Below are positions 1-11,837 of a stretch of 64,000 nt of DNA, piece by piece; within the stretch, counting starts at the first letter, position 1; each line of letters starts with the position of its first letter. The position numbers and the translations under genes are program-made. The notes under the pieces were generated by a model that saw only the letters and a list, made by a program, of their open reading frames with translations, did no database searches and was not told the DNA's origin. The stretch covers positions 494,501-558,500 of the forward strand of contig CAMXCT020003413.1 in NCBI GenBank assembly GCA_947184155.2, in the 5' to 3' direction. This stretch comes from Cladocopium goreaui (Eukaryota; Sar; Dinophyceae; Suessiales; Symbiodiniaceae).

Positions 1-506
1 TTCTGCAAAGAGCTTCCAGCTTGTGAGCCCAACAAAAATGACTCATCTGTCTGACACTCACTCTCGGATGATGTTGGTGCTGGAACTATAGGCTCCTGTG
101 GTTCTTGTTGCTCTTCTTCAACTTCAACTTCTTCCTCTTCATCTTTTGTCTCTGGCTTGACAACTCTCTCCATGATCTTCTTCTGAACGGTCTTGTTGTA
201 CATGCTAAGCCACTGAATTGTGCATTCAATCAAGTCATCATCTTCTGTTTCCAAAATGAGATGCTTGTTCACAGTGCTCAACTTTTCAAGTTTACCCTTG
301 AACTCTGGATCTCCACGGCCTTGATCTTCTCGACGTTGAAGACGAATGTTTGGATCATCATCGTTCAAATCTGGTTCCTCAGCATTCTCAAAATTGTTGA
401 CTGTGATGTGCTTGTTGGCATTGATAACCCTCTTGACATCCACATGAAACTCATGATATTTGTCATATGAGATCTCGGTTTCTGTTATCGGCACATAGAT
501 TTCCAT
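1..506 (-). CDS. Partial acidic protein of unknown function, running off the window edge
   Basis: An open frame of about 168 codons starts at an ATG at 506-504 (an in-frame TAG lies just upstream) and continues without a stop to base 1, so the C-terminus is outside the window. The first half is mixed and polar; the second half has a strongly acidic run of Glu/Val residues followed by a Pro/Ser/Glu-rich stretch. No domain was recognised. It points the same way as the broken gene at 665-1771 and has the same acidic character, so the two may be parts of one decayed gene. The coding call rests on frame length and composition only. Confidence 0.4.
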   Translation of the reverse strand, partial: MEIYVPITETEISYDKYHEFHVDVKRVINANKHITVNNFENAEEPDLNDDDPNIRLQRREDQGRGDPEFKGKLEKLSTVNKHLILETEDDDLIECTIQWLSMYNKTVQKKIMERVVKPETKDEEEEVEVEEEQQEPQEPIVPAPTSSESECQTDESFLLGSQAGSSLQ

Positions 507-664
507 GAAGGATGTAAGAGGATGTGTCAGCTACATATTCCATGAAGAATAGCAGTGAAAAATAACCAACTTCATCTCGGCGTAGTGGTGATCTTCCTTC
601 TAAATCATCTCCTTAAAGAACACGTTGTGAGTTCATGCACAAATCTTTCAGTAGCAATTGGTGT

Positions 665-1771
665 TCACCTGCCTGACAATGAAAATCCATACCTATCCTC
701 AGGTCTGTTGATACGTGCAAGGTCTGTGAACACAACATCGTCGTCATCTGAAGATGACGCTGGCTGTGGTGTTTCCTCTTTCTGCAAAGAGCTTATAAAC
801 CTTCTTCGACCTTGGTCTTCTCCTGAGGCCTGACAACAACTTGCAGGCAAGGTAAAAATTGTGCTTCTTCATCATCATCATCTTCCATGTCAACATCATC
901 TGCTTGATCTTTGGGAACATGAGCTATCTTCTCAGAACTTGCGACCCAAACATATCCGTCAAGTTTTGTAGATGTGTGGAAATCACCTACATTCAAATCT
1001 TTTGCCTTTGTCCTTGCTCGTGCAGATTGATGAAATGCTTCATGTTGGAAGAACTGATTGTAGGCATGCTCAACAAAGAATCGATAGGATTGAGCTGTCA
1101 TTTCTTTTCTATCATCAACAAACTGTTTGAGCTTTCGGTAAGCAAAGGTTGTGTAGTGACAGAAATCTCCTGGAGCTTCTTGTTCGTACAACTCAGTTGC
1201 CAGGACCATCATCTTGGTGGAGAACGAGAAGTGCTTTTATGGATCTGGAATCACGGTCTTCTTGTTCATGGGAACTTCAACATTTGGATTTCTCAGATCA
1301 TATCCAAAAGTGTTCAATTCCAGTCCAATCTCATTTCCATCATCAGCATACTTCTTCTGGCAAGAGTCCCCCCACATTCTGTCATTCTCTCTGATCAACT
1401 TGTCGAGATGCTTTCTGTAGAAAGTGAACACAGCTTCTACTATATAACCATTCCATGTCGTCTTGAATCATCAGATCACGTTCATACAGAAGCAAGTGTT
1501 CATGCCATTGATCTCGATCAATGTCAAACCGATCATCCCAACCTAATGGCTCACCTTGTCCTCTCAACCAGTCTGTCCAATAATATCTACATTGCTCGAG
1601 TAGGATTCTCACTTCTTCAAAATTCCTTTCCTTGTGATAGTGTGCACGAAGTCGCCCAATCTCCCAAGATCTGGTGAAGAGATAGCAAAGATGTCCTGTC
1701 CATGGTAGCTTCTCCCAGTCAGCACGTCCAATGGACTGCCTTCTCAAAGCAACTCTCTGAGGTCCAAGCAA
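665..1771 (-). pseudogene. Broken minus-strand gene, product not recognised
   Basis: Protein-like sequence runs from 1771 down to about 793, with a tail to 665 in another frame. The first segment (1771-1382) is rich in Trp, Arg and Asp, like a soluble protein. The frame changes near 1430. The next segment ends at an in-frame TAA at 1239-1237, after which the same frame is open again to 793 and ends in an acidic run. A frame change plus a nonsense codon mark it as a pseudogene. Introns could explain the frame change, but no convincing splice pair was seen. No family was recognised. Confidence 0.45.
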
Positions 1772-1794
1772 TTTCCCCCATTCTCGAAGGACAA

Positions 1795-2080
1795 CAACTT
1801 ATTTCCAACTCCACAAAGGGGCACACACAAACACAAATGATATATCATCAAACCAAAGAAATATATATATATACCAAAGTATATATATACATATGTATTT
1901 CACATACGCATATTCGTGATATGCGCTCGCAATTCGGTTTCCGCTTGAAATTCAAAATGAACATTGGAAATGACATGACAGAATTCTCGGACACAACAAA
2001 AAGCACAGCTGAGAAAAATTGAGGTCTCACCTTTTTTCTCCAATAGCAAACGGGGCGAAGTCATCGCCTGTCCTGCCTCT
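1795..2080 (-). repeat. Direct repeat copy (B2), with an empty SINE site
   Basis: About 286 bp matching 2336-2786, except that the SINE and one target duplication are absent. Both copies contain a TA-rich stretch and the sequence around the SINE target, so this copy shows the uninterrupted site at about 1928-1950. Confidence 0.8.
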
Positions 2081-2335
2081 TAGGCTTAGGGATAGGCTTA
2101 CAAAGAAGGGTGGGAAACAACGTTGCAATCTTTGTCAAAATTTTCAGGACTATCCCTCCGTCCTACCCTTGAAAGTAAATTTTGTCAGGAACAAAATTTG
2201 ACGATGTGTTCATGTGTGTGTGCCAAAGGTTTGTTTTGCAAACAGTTTGGTTTTCAAAAAATAAAACACAAACACAAAACAAAACTTACCCAGTTGCGTG
2301 CAGAAATAAAATCGAATTTCTTTGCAAGAAACTCT

Positions 2336-2786
2336 CAACTTATTTCCAACTCCACAAGGGGGCACACACAAACACAAATGATATATCATCAAATCGAAGA
2401 AATAACATACCAAAGTATATATATATGTATATTTCACATACGCATATTCGTGATACCCGCTCGCAATTCGGTTTCCGCTTAGGCGATCTCGTCGAGTAGT
2501 GGTATAATGCCCGTCTCAGGACCGTGCATAGACAGCTAGCCGCGGATCGATTCCCCTCCGGTACGGGGCCGCGATCGTGACGTGGTAGACGAGTAAGTCT
2601 CAACACACCGCGACCTGCAAAAGCAACAGGGCGCCGGTCAAAAAAAAGCAATTCGGTTTCCGCTTGAAATTCAAAATGAACATTGGAAATGACATGACGG
2701 AATTCTCGGACACAACTGAGAAAAATTGAAGTCTCACCTTTTCCTCCAATAGCAAACGGGGCGAAATCATCGCCTGTCCAGCCTCT
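2336..2786 (-). repeat. Direct repeat copy (B1), interrupted by a SINE
   Basis: Matches 1795-2080 once the 185 bp at 2481-2665 (SINE plus one target duplication) are removed. The stop codon of the RNase H frame lies inside its pol-proximal edge, as expected for a terminal repeat placed straight after pol. Confidence 0.8.
2481..2647 (+). mobile_element. tRNA-like SINE, 167 bp
   Basis: It starts with a tRNA-like head: an A-box-like GTAGTGGTATAATGCC and a B-box-like GGATCGATTCC, expected RNA polymerase III promoter elements. It ends in A8. It is flanked by an 18-bp duplication, gcaattcggtttccgctt, at 2463-2480 and 2648-2665. The related repeat at 1928-1950 has the site uninterrupted, which proves insertion. 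Two more copies of exactly 167 bp lie at 6266-6432 and 13294-13460. Such elements move using the reverse transcriptase of a LINE. Confidence 0.88.
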
Positions 2787-3120
2787 CCCCTTTTATGTTG
2801 AGGTGATGCCTGAGCTGCTCCCAGTTTAGACTGGTCTGCTCTGCATGCTTTCCCTCAAACCAAGAAAGGTCTAAACGGCTGGCACCGTCTGCAGGATTGC
2901 TTGTGCTGGGGCAACGTCCGAACCATGCTTTGTGCTGCCATGCAGGTTCAAGTTCAACAAAGCGATCATGCATGAAGCGAAATTTGTGTCTCTCCGTTCC
3001 CTTTGATAAAGTCCGAGCTGACCCGTTATCGATGTAATAAACTATCAGGGCCAGAAAATCTTGCCCCAGCAGCACTTCAAGCTCATGTATGGATTTTTCC
3101 GAACGCTTGGAAAAATTCAA
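2767..3120 (-). pseudogene. Retroelement pol fragment, RNase H C-terminus
   Basis: About 117 residues. The middle reads YIDNGSA, then PSTSNPADGASR, the Asp-containing C-terminal RNase H signature (compare FVDNW and PSASNVADHPSR in the pol at 28431-31667). The RT domain and the first half of RNase H are absent, and the frame is closed upstream by a TGA near 3123, so this is a truncated relic. Confidence 0.7.
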
Positions 3121-3568
3121 TCACATCAGCTGTGCCATGCTGCTGAAGAAAGACTGGCCGCATGAACGGCCTCACGGGGGTGTTAACCTCACAAGTGGTG
3201 TCTCAGCACTCCTGGCGTGGTTCCCGGCGAGCTGGGCCAGCAAAATTGCACCCTGCTTTCTCACTGCACCGCAACACCGGCAGTAAGTGATAATACCTTG
3301 TCCCACTCGAGAAGCCCCCGGACTACAGCGAGACCAACGAGCCAGGACGCTGCAGGCAGTCCGGTTCGCTGATAAGAGACATGCGGCGCAATGAGGAAAG
3401 GAAACAGGGCATACCTCTAGACCAACAGGTGCCAGCTCCAGAGCGCACAAAGTACAGATCACAGAGCATCACCAGCAGGTCAGACGCCCGCCGTTGCGAA
3501 TACAAGATACCCGAGCGGAGACAACAGAAGTCCTACTGAACCACGAAGCAGCACCACCATGAACCGAA

Positions 3569-3594
3569 GGGGGGGAGAGGGAAGGGAGGGAGGG
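3569..3594 (+). other. G-rich tract with G-quadruplex potential (also 10574-10599)
   Basis: At least five G-runs of three or more, separated by 1-3 bases, which fits the usual G-quadruplex pattern. The same tract is in unit 2. No gene association is visible. Confidence 0.5.
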
Positions 3595-4566
3595 CCACCG
3601 CAGGGGAACAACACAACACAAGCACCCAAACAGAGGGCGGAAAAGAGGAACAGAAGAGGCAAAAAGGCCACCGCAGAACAATGACAGAGCCACCCGCAGG
3701 ACAGAGCGCAACAAGAAAGGGGACAAGGGCCAAGGTGCCAGCCAGACAGAGTGGGATTGCTTGAGGTGTTTCTCTTGCTGTTGCGGAGTTTGTGAGTTTT
3801 CGCGCAGGTGGCCGGCTCTCTTCTAAAACCTTCTCAACAGACCAGCGTCGATCTTTCACAGATCACAGCAACCTCTCTTAGCGTCTGCCCCTCACCCTCA
3901 AGGTCACTGGGGCTCCGCTACCATGTGAAAACAGGAGAGCGACGTGGCAGCTCTTTTTCACAGCTCGGACTTGAGCCAAACCACACAGGTTTGACAGCTC
4001 AGTCACTCTTCTTCTCAGAAGAGTCGTGCAGAGTAAAACGCAGTGACACTCAAACGTTCTCAAACTTCTCAAACTACTTCAAAAGAGTCTCAAGCTTCAA
4101 AAACGTTCTTCCAGATTCTCCAAATAAAACGTCCTCAGCTCAAACTCACAAATAACCTCAAAAGTCCTACCAAATAAGTTCACAACATCAAGTTCCTAAG
4201 ACATAGGTCAAACAACATCCAAAAATACCAAAAACCACAAAAACAAACGAAAATCCATCTCCAAGCTCCTTCCATGCTCCAAATTGGTTCCTACCTGGTT
4301 CCTATAGGTTCCTATGGGTTCTATAGTTCACAGATCGGTTCCATGGTCACCTAACTGTTCACATGCACATGCATTGTTCCAAGATAGGTTTAAAGATGTT
4401 CAAGTAGGTTCAAGGTGGTTCAGTACATTGGACATCCTCTCACCAAACTTTCACACTGCTAGGCCCTCCGTCACTCCTGCCATTTTGCTTGTCTCACCGT
4501 GTGCGAGGTCGTCAAGCTCCTCCACTTGTCTCTTCAGTTCCTTCGTGCCGTCTACTTGTATCACAC

Positions 4567-4832
4567 CTAAGGGCTGCAAAAGGCTGATGAGCCTTCTTTT
4601 AGCGGCAAACAATCAAGCCACCAGACGCAACGAAATAATAAGAAGCTAACTTCAAGTGGGTTCAAGCAGCAACCGATATGCACCCCGCTTGCCCCAACAA
4701 GAAACAAAATCCTCTACAAAACAGCAAACCTTCTCAAACCCAGTTGAAGGTACCTTTTTATTATTTCGTTTCGTCTGGTGGCTTGATTGTTTGCTGCTAA
4801 AAGAAGGCGCATCAGCCTTTTGCAGCCTTAAG
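4567..4832. repeat. Foldback with 74-bp inverted arms
   Basis: Left arm 4567-4640 and right arm 4758-4832 are inverted copies with few mismatches around a 117-bp loop. The copy in unit 2 has arms at 11572-11645 and 11763-11837. The right arm is followed immediately by a direct copy (4830-4895) of 3752-3817. No coding capacity is seen. It may be a MITE-like foldback or a partly inverted duplication. Confidence 0.75.
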
Positions 4833-5692
4833 TGATTGCTTGAAGTGTTTCTTGCTGTTGCGGAGTTTGTGGGTTTTCGCGAAGGTGGCCGGCTTCCATT
4901 TGAATGATTGTATTGAATACTTTACTGCCCCTTGTTGGCCCCCATTGCCCCTCTAGACTCCTACCGAAGTTTGCAGCCCAGAAAGAATTATGATCTTTTC
5001 AGTCAATCCCGTTATTAATTAATAATATCAATTTAAAACGGGATGGAGTAAGAATCTGCTTGGGGAAAGATGTGGGAAGGTGAAGTATTGAAGGCTCTCT
5101 TACTCCGCCATCGTTTCGATATCGTGTCAATTACTGTGGGGAGACATCGGCTTGGCCCGGAACATGTGCAAAATTCAACCCCCGAAACCTGGTCCCACCC
5201 AAACACCATGCGCGCCTCCGGTGCGCGAGCTTTGGGTGGCATGTTCTGCAACGCAAGAGTTACCCACACGGCTAAGCTATGAACCAAGAACACTGGAGCA
5301 ACAAAGCAACAGTGTTGGGATAAAAAAAAAAAAGCTGTGCTGGAAGTGCTGGGGCAAAAAAGTCTGTGCTGGACACGCAAGTCACACATTGGCACACTGC
5401 TTCCAGGAGATGTCAACCTGCATTATTGCAGACAGATAGAGGTTGACGCATAGACAGATGGATCGGCAGCAGATAGACAAACAGGCAAGCAGACACACAG
5501 ACAGGCAGGAATAGATGGGAAGGTGCCTTTGACCTCAGCAAGAAAACCTGGTTGGTTAGATCGAAAAATAATGGTTCTGGGCAACTATCTCTGTTTGGGT
5601 GTCTGAGAATCAACCATCCTCCTATGGGCAAGTTTCTTTCCCCAAAAGCCGAAACCCATACAACAACCATTGACACCTCTGTAAGCATAACC

Positions 5693-5759
5693 TGCAAACG
5701 GCCCTTCAATGATTGCCCAAAATGCCATCTTTTCCAAATGGCATAGCCTGCCGTTTGCA
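5693..5759. other. Hairpin within a hairpin (also near 12699-12765)
   Basis: Outer arms TGCAAACGGC (5693-5702) and GCCGTTTGCA (5750-5759) are perfectly complementary. An inner pair, ATGCCAT (5722-5728) and ATGGCAT (5738-5744), lies between them. Confidence 0.55.
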
Positions 5760-6265
5760 CACTTACAAACTAGAACGGAACACATCCAAGAACATTGGGC
5801 ACACTGAACAAAAAACAAATGGTGAATCATTCCTGCTTACCCCAAGTTCAGCCATGCCTTCACGTTTTGCGCTAGATCTTCGTCACCAAGCTTGGCCATT
5901 GAAGAAGATTCCTGTCCAGTCCAAGGGTCTTGTGACCAAATTTTTCTCTTGCTGTGAAATGAACTCTTGCCCATATCTTGTCTAAAGCATGTGAACTCTC
6001 ACGCATGGAAACTGACTCCTCCCAAAAAACAAAATCATCCCAAACACATGTCTACGCGTTCATTGAAGGGCGGATTGCACGTTATGATGGACCGCGCCTC
6101 CACTGTGCAGCTTCAACATGCTCCTCCAGCAGTGCGCCAAAGAACAAAAACTGTCTGCGATTAGTCGCAAACACTCCACAACCGCGGGGGGCACACTTTG
6201 CACGCAAAAACTGGCACAACGCCGCAGCGAAGGACCACGTAACGATCCAAAATGGCCACTGCATC

Positions 6266-6432
6266 TTTTTTGTGGCCCGAGCCCGTTGCCTTTCGGCGGG
6301 TCTACGGTACTTGAGACTTACTCGTCTACCACGTCACGATCGCGGCCCCGTACCCGGGGGGAATCGATCCGCGGCTAGCTGTCTATGCACGGTCCTGAGA
6401 CGGGCATTAAACCACTGCGCGACGAGATCGCC
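6266..6432 (-). mobile_element. tRNA-like SINE, 167 bp, minus strand
   Basis: Reverse complement of the SINE at 2481-2647, same length, with its A-tail read as T6 at 6266-6271. It is flanked by the 20-bp duplication tccaaaatggccactgcatc at 6246-6265 and 6433-6452. The 3' half differs more from the 2481 copy than the tRNA-like half does. Confidence 0.88.
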
Positions 6433-8169
6433 TCCAAAATGGCCACTGCATCACAACACCAGCCCACTGCGAGCACAAAATTCGCACCGCGCCACAACGA
6501 GGGACCGCGCAACGATCCAAGATGGCCACCGCACCACACCGCAACCTGACCCCAAGGCGACCTCGGGATGCCACAAGTCCAAAAAGTTCACTAACGGATG
6601 GAGACCCCCAGAGCTTGCTGTCTTGAACTGACAACTAATTAATTTTCAAAGTGGCAGTAAGTGACCTTGACATGATAGCATCTCACTGCTGGCAGTACTT
6701 TGAGAAGTGATGCCATGTATGTGCAGCCATGAGCTCGACTGAGTTGGCGGGCTTGAGCCGCAGGATCCGCTCCGTTGAGGAAATTTGAGAAGACAGCTGG
6801 ATGGGTCGCAAGGCTGGAGCGGCCTCTCTGATTCATACGTGAGACAGACGCTCCTGGTCTACGTTTGGAGCCAAAAAAAGATGTCCCGTCATTCTTTGGA
6901 CGCCACAGCTGCCTACCTCGCTCGCTCTGGTGAAGCGATAGCTGGATCCAAGGACTTCATAAACTGGATCTTGTTGGCAATGATAAATAACCTGCGGCAA
7001 GATTGCGTTGAAACCGAAATCTGAAGATGCTCGCACTGCACCACGTACAGACCGCAAAACAGAACCTCGGCACCCTTCCACGTGCACAGCCAAAGAATAT
7101 TCATTCATTTTGCCTTTCCATGGTGACCCTCCATCCAACGGACATATTTGAAACGTTTTCAGAAAGCTTGAACGGGCGCATAGGCACCTTACCTGACACA
7201 GCCTCTTTGCATGTGTTGCAGGAGAAGGCGTGGAATTGGTCGGGTTGGATCGGTTTGGTACCCAGTTTGAAAGCAGTTTTGGAACTTCCCCATGGCTCAG
7301 ACAAACAGGGTGGCGCCCTTTTCAGGGTTCATTTTTGGCACACCTTTTTTCGAAGCAATTTTTGTTTTTGGAGCTTGCAAGCTAGTCCCATTTTTTTTTC
7401 AGTGCGCCGACTGCATTCCGCCAGAAAATCGGTTCTCCAGCCTCTAGAAGGCCGTCCGGAACAAAGAGCAAAGCCTGTTCTGCCTTGTAGGGGCCACTCA
7501 TACTTGACATTTTGAGACTTGACCCAATCATGACGCAGGTATTGTATAATGAAACCACAAGCCCGGTGCAGCTCCGATGGGTCTGTGCTCAACCGAGCTA
7601 TGAACGCTGCCGAAGTAGCGGCAAACAAAGCATCGAAGGCATCCTTCGCCGACACGGCCACAGGATCGATTGAAAAATTTGGCGTGGTGCCACCGCATGG
7701 AATACTGCTGCCTTCATGTGTACCTATTTGCGTCTTCTACATGAGAGGCAATCTTACAGTCGTGAAAAAGCTTGGACGCTCCTCTTCGATTGTGCTTCAT
7801 GCCACCTCCATTCTACTGTGAGGTCATTGGCAAAAACATTTCCTGTACACTTCAACCGCTTCGATTTGCATGTTTTTCGGAGGCAGTGGACGCGCAATGG
7901 GATGAGTGTCCTAAGATTCCAGCCGGGCGGGCGCCTCAAGCCCCGGTGCTGGAAGGGGCAACATTGAAGCATGAGTGAAAGAGTGCGCTGGTGATGACAG
8001 CTTAATTCCAGGTTTGTACCGGCAGCTTGGCCCTGCCGGAGGTTTTGTCTGGACCCGCAGTGCTGTTCCCTCCCGGGACGGCGCTGCTGCAAGCAATTCA
8101 TTGAACGATATGGGTCTGACGACAGAGCTACGACTTATCTTTGGATTGTTGTGCCACTAGAATGCACAC

Positions 8170-9766
8170 CTAAGCTTTCTTGGCAACAGCAAGAACAACC
8201 GAAGATGACGAACCTTTATGGATGATTGAAAAAGCACGTCTGAGCTGAGAGGACTGAGCAGAGTATGAGGCAGCAGCTGAAGTGGAAGAACGCAGATGCT
8301 TCTGTGCCCGAGAGGCGGCCCACCGCCAGTGGATCTCGATCAGCTTCCTTCTTGTCCATCTTGTGATCATCGTTGCGGCCTTTTTCATGCGGCTGTGGTG
8401 GACAACATTGACCAAGTAGTGCACGAGATCTGGGGACGCAGGTTCCAAACCATTGAAGGACGTGCTCAACCTGCCCAACAGGCTGAACTCTTTTTGGCCT
8501 TTTTGAGGATTTCTTCTGCTTTGGCTGACCTTCTGCGGGTTCTTGTCAATGGTTTACCTGGAGCTCCGTGCTGATAGCACCAAATCCACTGACACTGACC
8601 ATTCAGTCATCTGGGTTCCAGGTGCCAACCTTGAACTTGCGGTCCATCGGATGAAATTCACCACGCATGGACTTTCACTGGTGAGGATGAAAAATCGGTT
8701 TGGCATTCGAGTCTGTGCTGTCCATGAAGAGGCCACTCACAAAGAACTACGACCTGGTGATGTCCATGTCAAGGTGGATGTCAACAATATCTGCCGTTTG
8801 CACCCATTACGTCATGGACTTCAGCGTCAACAGGTGGTGCAACTCTTGCAGAGTGGAAGTGGCAGGCCAAACCATTGCAGCCAGCCAGAATCTGAAGGTG
8901 GATCGTGGGAAGTGGGCGCCGCATGTGAGCCACCCAACAACCTCTTGGCCGCCTTCAGCCGAGATGTCCTCATCTCTTTGGTCAGACTTGAGTGCAGAGT
9001 CTGAACAGGCACCAGCTGGAAAAGATGTCGAGTGAGATCCATCATATTCACAGGGTCCTGGATGGTCTTTCGTGCTACCAGATGATCTCCAAGCTGAAGA
9101 AGACTACCTTGAATCAATAGTGGATCCTGAGTGGAAGGTAAGTGACAGGAAAGCGGATGGAGGAAATGCTGGCAACGCGTTGAGATGGGCAGGAACCTCT
9201 TCCAGAATCAACAGCCCCAAGGGCATCAGTGCTGATGTAGCGTTCCTCTTTGAGATAAGGAAGTGCTTCAGTCAAGGTTGCAACACCTCTCGCATCAGCC
9301 ACAACCTGGGACAGCAGAATTTGGCTCACCTGGTCGGCCTCGTCATCCACAAAGTGAGCTGGATCTAGGAGGAGCAGAAGACCGAGTGTTCTTCTTGTCT
9401 TATTTCTTTTGACTGGAGTGCCATGCTTGGAGGTGGCTTGGAGGTGATGTAGTCCTGCAATTCCGACTTCAGGACAAATTGAAAATTGCTGCCAGGTCGA
9501 GTGGTGAGTGCCTTGAGGGCTGCCCAGGGGTTGGTTTGTCCCAAGGCAGTCCGGACTGCAGAATGTCCAAGCTTCTTGAGGGCAGCGGCCTCACGATCAG
9601 CAGCCAATTGTGACGGAACCCCCTTCGTGGCCAAAAGAGCAGCCAAATCAGCTTGAGGCTCGGATGGATTGGGCCCAGATGTGAAGGAAGTCCAAAAAGT
9701 CCAAGACGAACACCGACATGGAGCAGAGCCACAGTTCCACAGGTGTGATCGGCAAGCGGAACCCAT
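8170..9766 (-). pseudogene. Decayed protein gene, possibly retroelement-derived
   Basis: Consecutive protein-like segments in changing frames: 9766-9365 (Ala/Leu-rich, helical), 9350-9114 (contains PAHFVDDEADQVSQILLSQV once frames are compared with unit 2), then shorter pieces down to a stop at 8170. At least two frame changes mark it as broken. The layout (Ala/Leu-rich start, then a hydrophilic domain) is reminiscent of gag-like proteins, but no domain was recognised and the function is unknown. The unit-2 copy lost its 3' half in the 1.86-kb deletion. Confidence 0.4.
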
Positions 9767-10196
9767 CAGTTTTTACCACCAAGCCAATTTACTTCCCTAT
9801 TTAAATGCCTCCAAGGAGTGGTGTTTGCTATTCTCCAGGGTACCTTTCCAGCTCAGGGTACTACTAAATGCACTGAATCAATTCAATATTGTAAGCGGGC
9901 CCATTTGGATGACCCCCGTATCAAACCCAACGCATGTCCTGTAGGTAAATCAATGCGCTCTCCCAATATATGTTTTGCTTGCTACAAGTAGAGGAGTCCT
10001 AGCCAGCAAAGTGCATATGCCTGTACGAAATGCCACACCCTTCTGGCCTATCTCGTATTAAGCAGTTGGCCTTTCCTGAAGCCTCCTTCAAAGAATAGTA
10101 ATGGCCTCTTAATTTGGATCCATTGTATGGTCCGTGAACTGCGTGTACCGATTTTCCTACCAGCCCGCCGCCCCCAGCGTAAAACCAACGTGAACT
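9747..10196. repeat. Dispersed 450-bp repeat, copy 1
   Basis: Starts near gatcggcaagcgga and ends near ccaacgtgaact. Also present at 14861-15308 (through the tandem duplication) and at 56189-56636, where it has diverged. No ORF is conserved among the copies. Confidence 0.8.
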
Positions 10197-11571
10197 ACGC
10201 GCGAGGCGTGAGTGACACACTCGGACCGCATGACGAGTCCACGGGCCAGCCACTCCACACCGCTCTAAGCCATTCACCGTTCGCCCCATGACTACCAGGT
10301 TTACCTCAGTGCTCCCCTGGTAAGCGGACAAGACCAAAGCTGAACATTTACTAATACTTCACTCTCACATCGCTACTTCTCCTAAATGTGGCGCAATGAG
10401 GAAAGGAAACAGGGCATACCTCTAGACCAACAGGTGCCAGCTCCAGAGCGCACAAAGTACAGATCACAGAGCATCACCAGCAGGTCAGACGCCCGCCGTT
10501 GCGAATACAAGATACCCGAGCGGAGACAACAGAAGTCCTACTGAACCACGAAGCAGCACCACCATGAACCGAAGGGGGGGAGAGGGAAGGGAGGGAGGGC
10601 CACCGCAGGGGAACAACACAACACAAGCACCCAAACAGAGGGCGGAAAAGAGGAACAGAAGAGGCAAAAAGGCCACCGCAGAACAATGACAGAGCCACCC
10701 GCAGGACAGAGCGCAACAAGAAAGGGGACAAGGGCCAAGGTGCCAGCCAGACAGAGTGGGATTGCTTGAGGTGTTTCTCTTGCTGTTGCGGAGTTTGTGA
10801 GTTTTCGCGCAGGTGGCCGGCTCTCTTCTAAAACCTTCTCAACAGACCAGCGTCGATCTTTCACAGATCACAGCAACCTCTCTTAGCGTCTGCCCCTCAC
10901 CCTCAAGGTCACTGGGGCTCCGCTACCATGTGAAAACAGGAGAGCGACGTGGCAGCTCTTTTTCACAGCTCGGACTTGAGCCAAACCACACAGGTTTGAC
11001 AGCTCAGTCACTCTTCTTCTCAGAAGAGTCGTGCAGAGTAAAACGCAGTGACACTCAAACGTTCTCAAACTTCTCAAACTACTTCAAAAGAGTCTCAAGC
11101 TTCAAAAACGTTCTTCCAGATTCTCCAAATAAAACGTCCTCAGCTCAAACTCACAAATAACCTCAAAAGTCCTACCAAATAAGTTCACAACATCAAGTTC
11201 CTAAGACATAGGTCAAACAACATCCAAAAATACCAAAAACCACAAAAACAAACGAAAATCCATCTCCAAGCTCCTTCCATGCTCCAAATTGGTTCCTACC
11301 TGGTTCCTATAGGTTCCTATGGGTTCTATAGTTCACAGATCGGTTCCATGGTCACCTAACTGTTCACATGCACATGCATTGTTCCAAGATAGGTTTAAAG
11401 ATGTTCAAGTAGGTTCAAGGTGGTTCAGTACATTGGACATCCTCTCACCAAACTTTCACACTGCTAGGCCCTCCGTCACTCCTGCCATTTTGCTTGTCTC
11501 ACCGTGTGCGAGGTCGTCAAGCTCCTCCACTTGTCTCTTCAGTTCCTTCGTGCCGTCTACTTGTATCACAC

Positions 11572-11837
11572 CTAAGGGCTGCAAAAGGCTGATGAGCCTT
11601 CTTTTAGCGGCAAACAATCAAGCCACCAGACGCAACGAAATAATAAGAAGCTAACTTCAAGTGGGTTCAAGCAGCAACCGATATGCACCCCGCTTGCCCC
11701 AACAAGAAACAAAATCCTCTACAAAACAGCAAACCTTCTCAAACCCAGTTGAAGGTACCTTTTTATTATTTCGTTTCGTCTGGTGGCTTGATTGTTTGCT
11801 GCTAAAAGAAGGCGCATCAGCCTTTTGCAGCCTTAAG
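11572..11837. repeat. Foldback, unit-2 copy
   Basis: Same structure as 4567-4832, shifted by 7,005 bp. Confidence 0.75.

Larger units (their letters stand above)
1795..3120 (-). mobile_element. 3' remnant of a split-direct-repeat (DIRS/Ngaro-like) retroelement
   Basis: Read on the minus strand, this region has an RNase H fragment (3120-2767), a repeat (2786-2336), a 255-bp spacer (2335-2081) and a second copy of the repeat (2080-1795). That is the pol, B1, A2, B2 order seen complete in the element at 25225-32878. The 5' part (A1, gag and most of pol) is missing. B1 has been lengthened by a SINE at 2481-2647. The alternative is a chance direct duplication beside an RNase H fragment. Confidence 0.55.
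3385..10389. repeat. Tandem segmental duplication, unit 1 (7,005 bp)
   Basis: Bases 3385 onward reappear 7,005 bp further on at 10390, nearly base for base. The end of this unit (ctaaatgtggc) directly abuts the start of unit 2, so the arrangement is head to tail. Contents in order: a G-rich tract (3569-3594); a 65-bp direct repeat at 3752-3817 and 4830-4895; a stretch rich in ggttc words (4280-4440); a foldback (4567-4832); a degenerate GACA/GATA-like run (5440-5510); a double hairpin (5693-5759); a SINE; a decayed gene (8170-9766); and a dispersed repeat. ORFs elsewhere in the unit are short and change frame, so no further gene is supported. Confidence 0.93.

Noticed and set aside
2481-2575. 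Functional tRNA gene
   Set aside because: A- and B-box-like motifs exist, but a proper anticodon arm and acceptor pairing are not convincing; length, A-tail and duplications identify a SINE.
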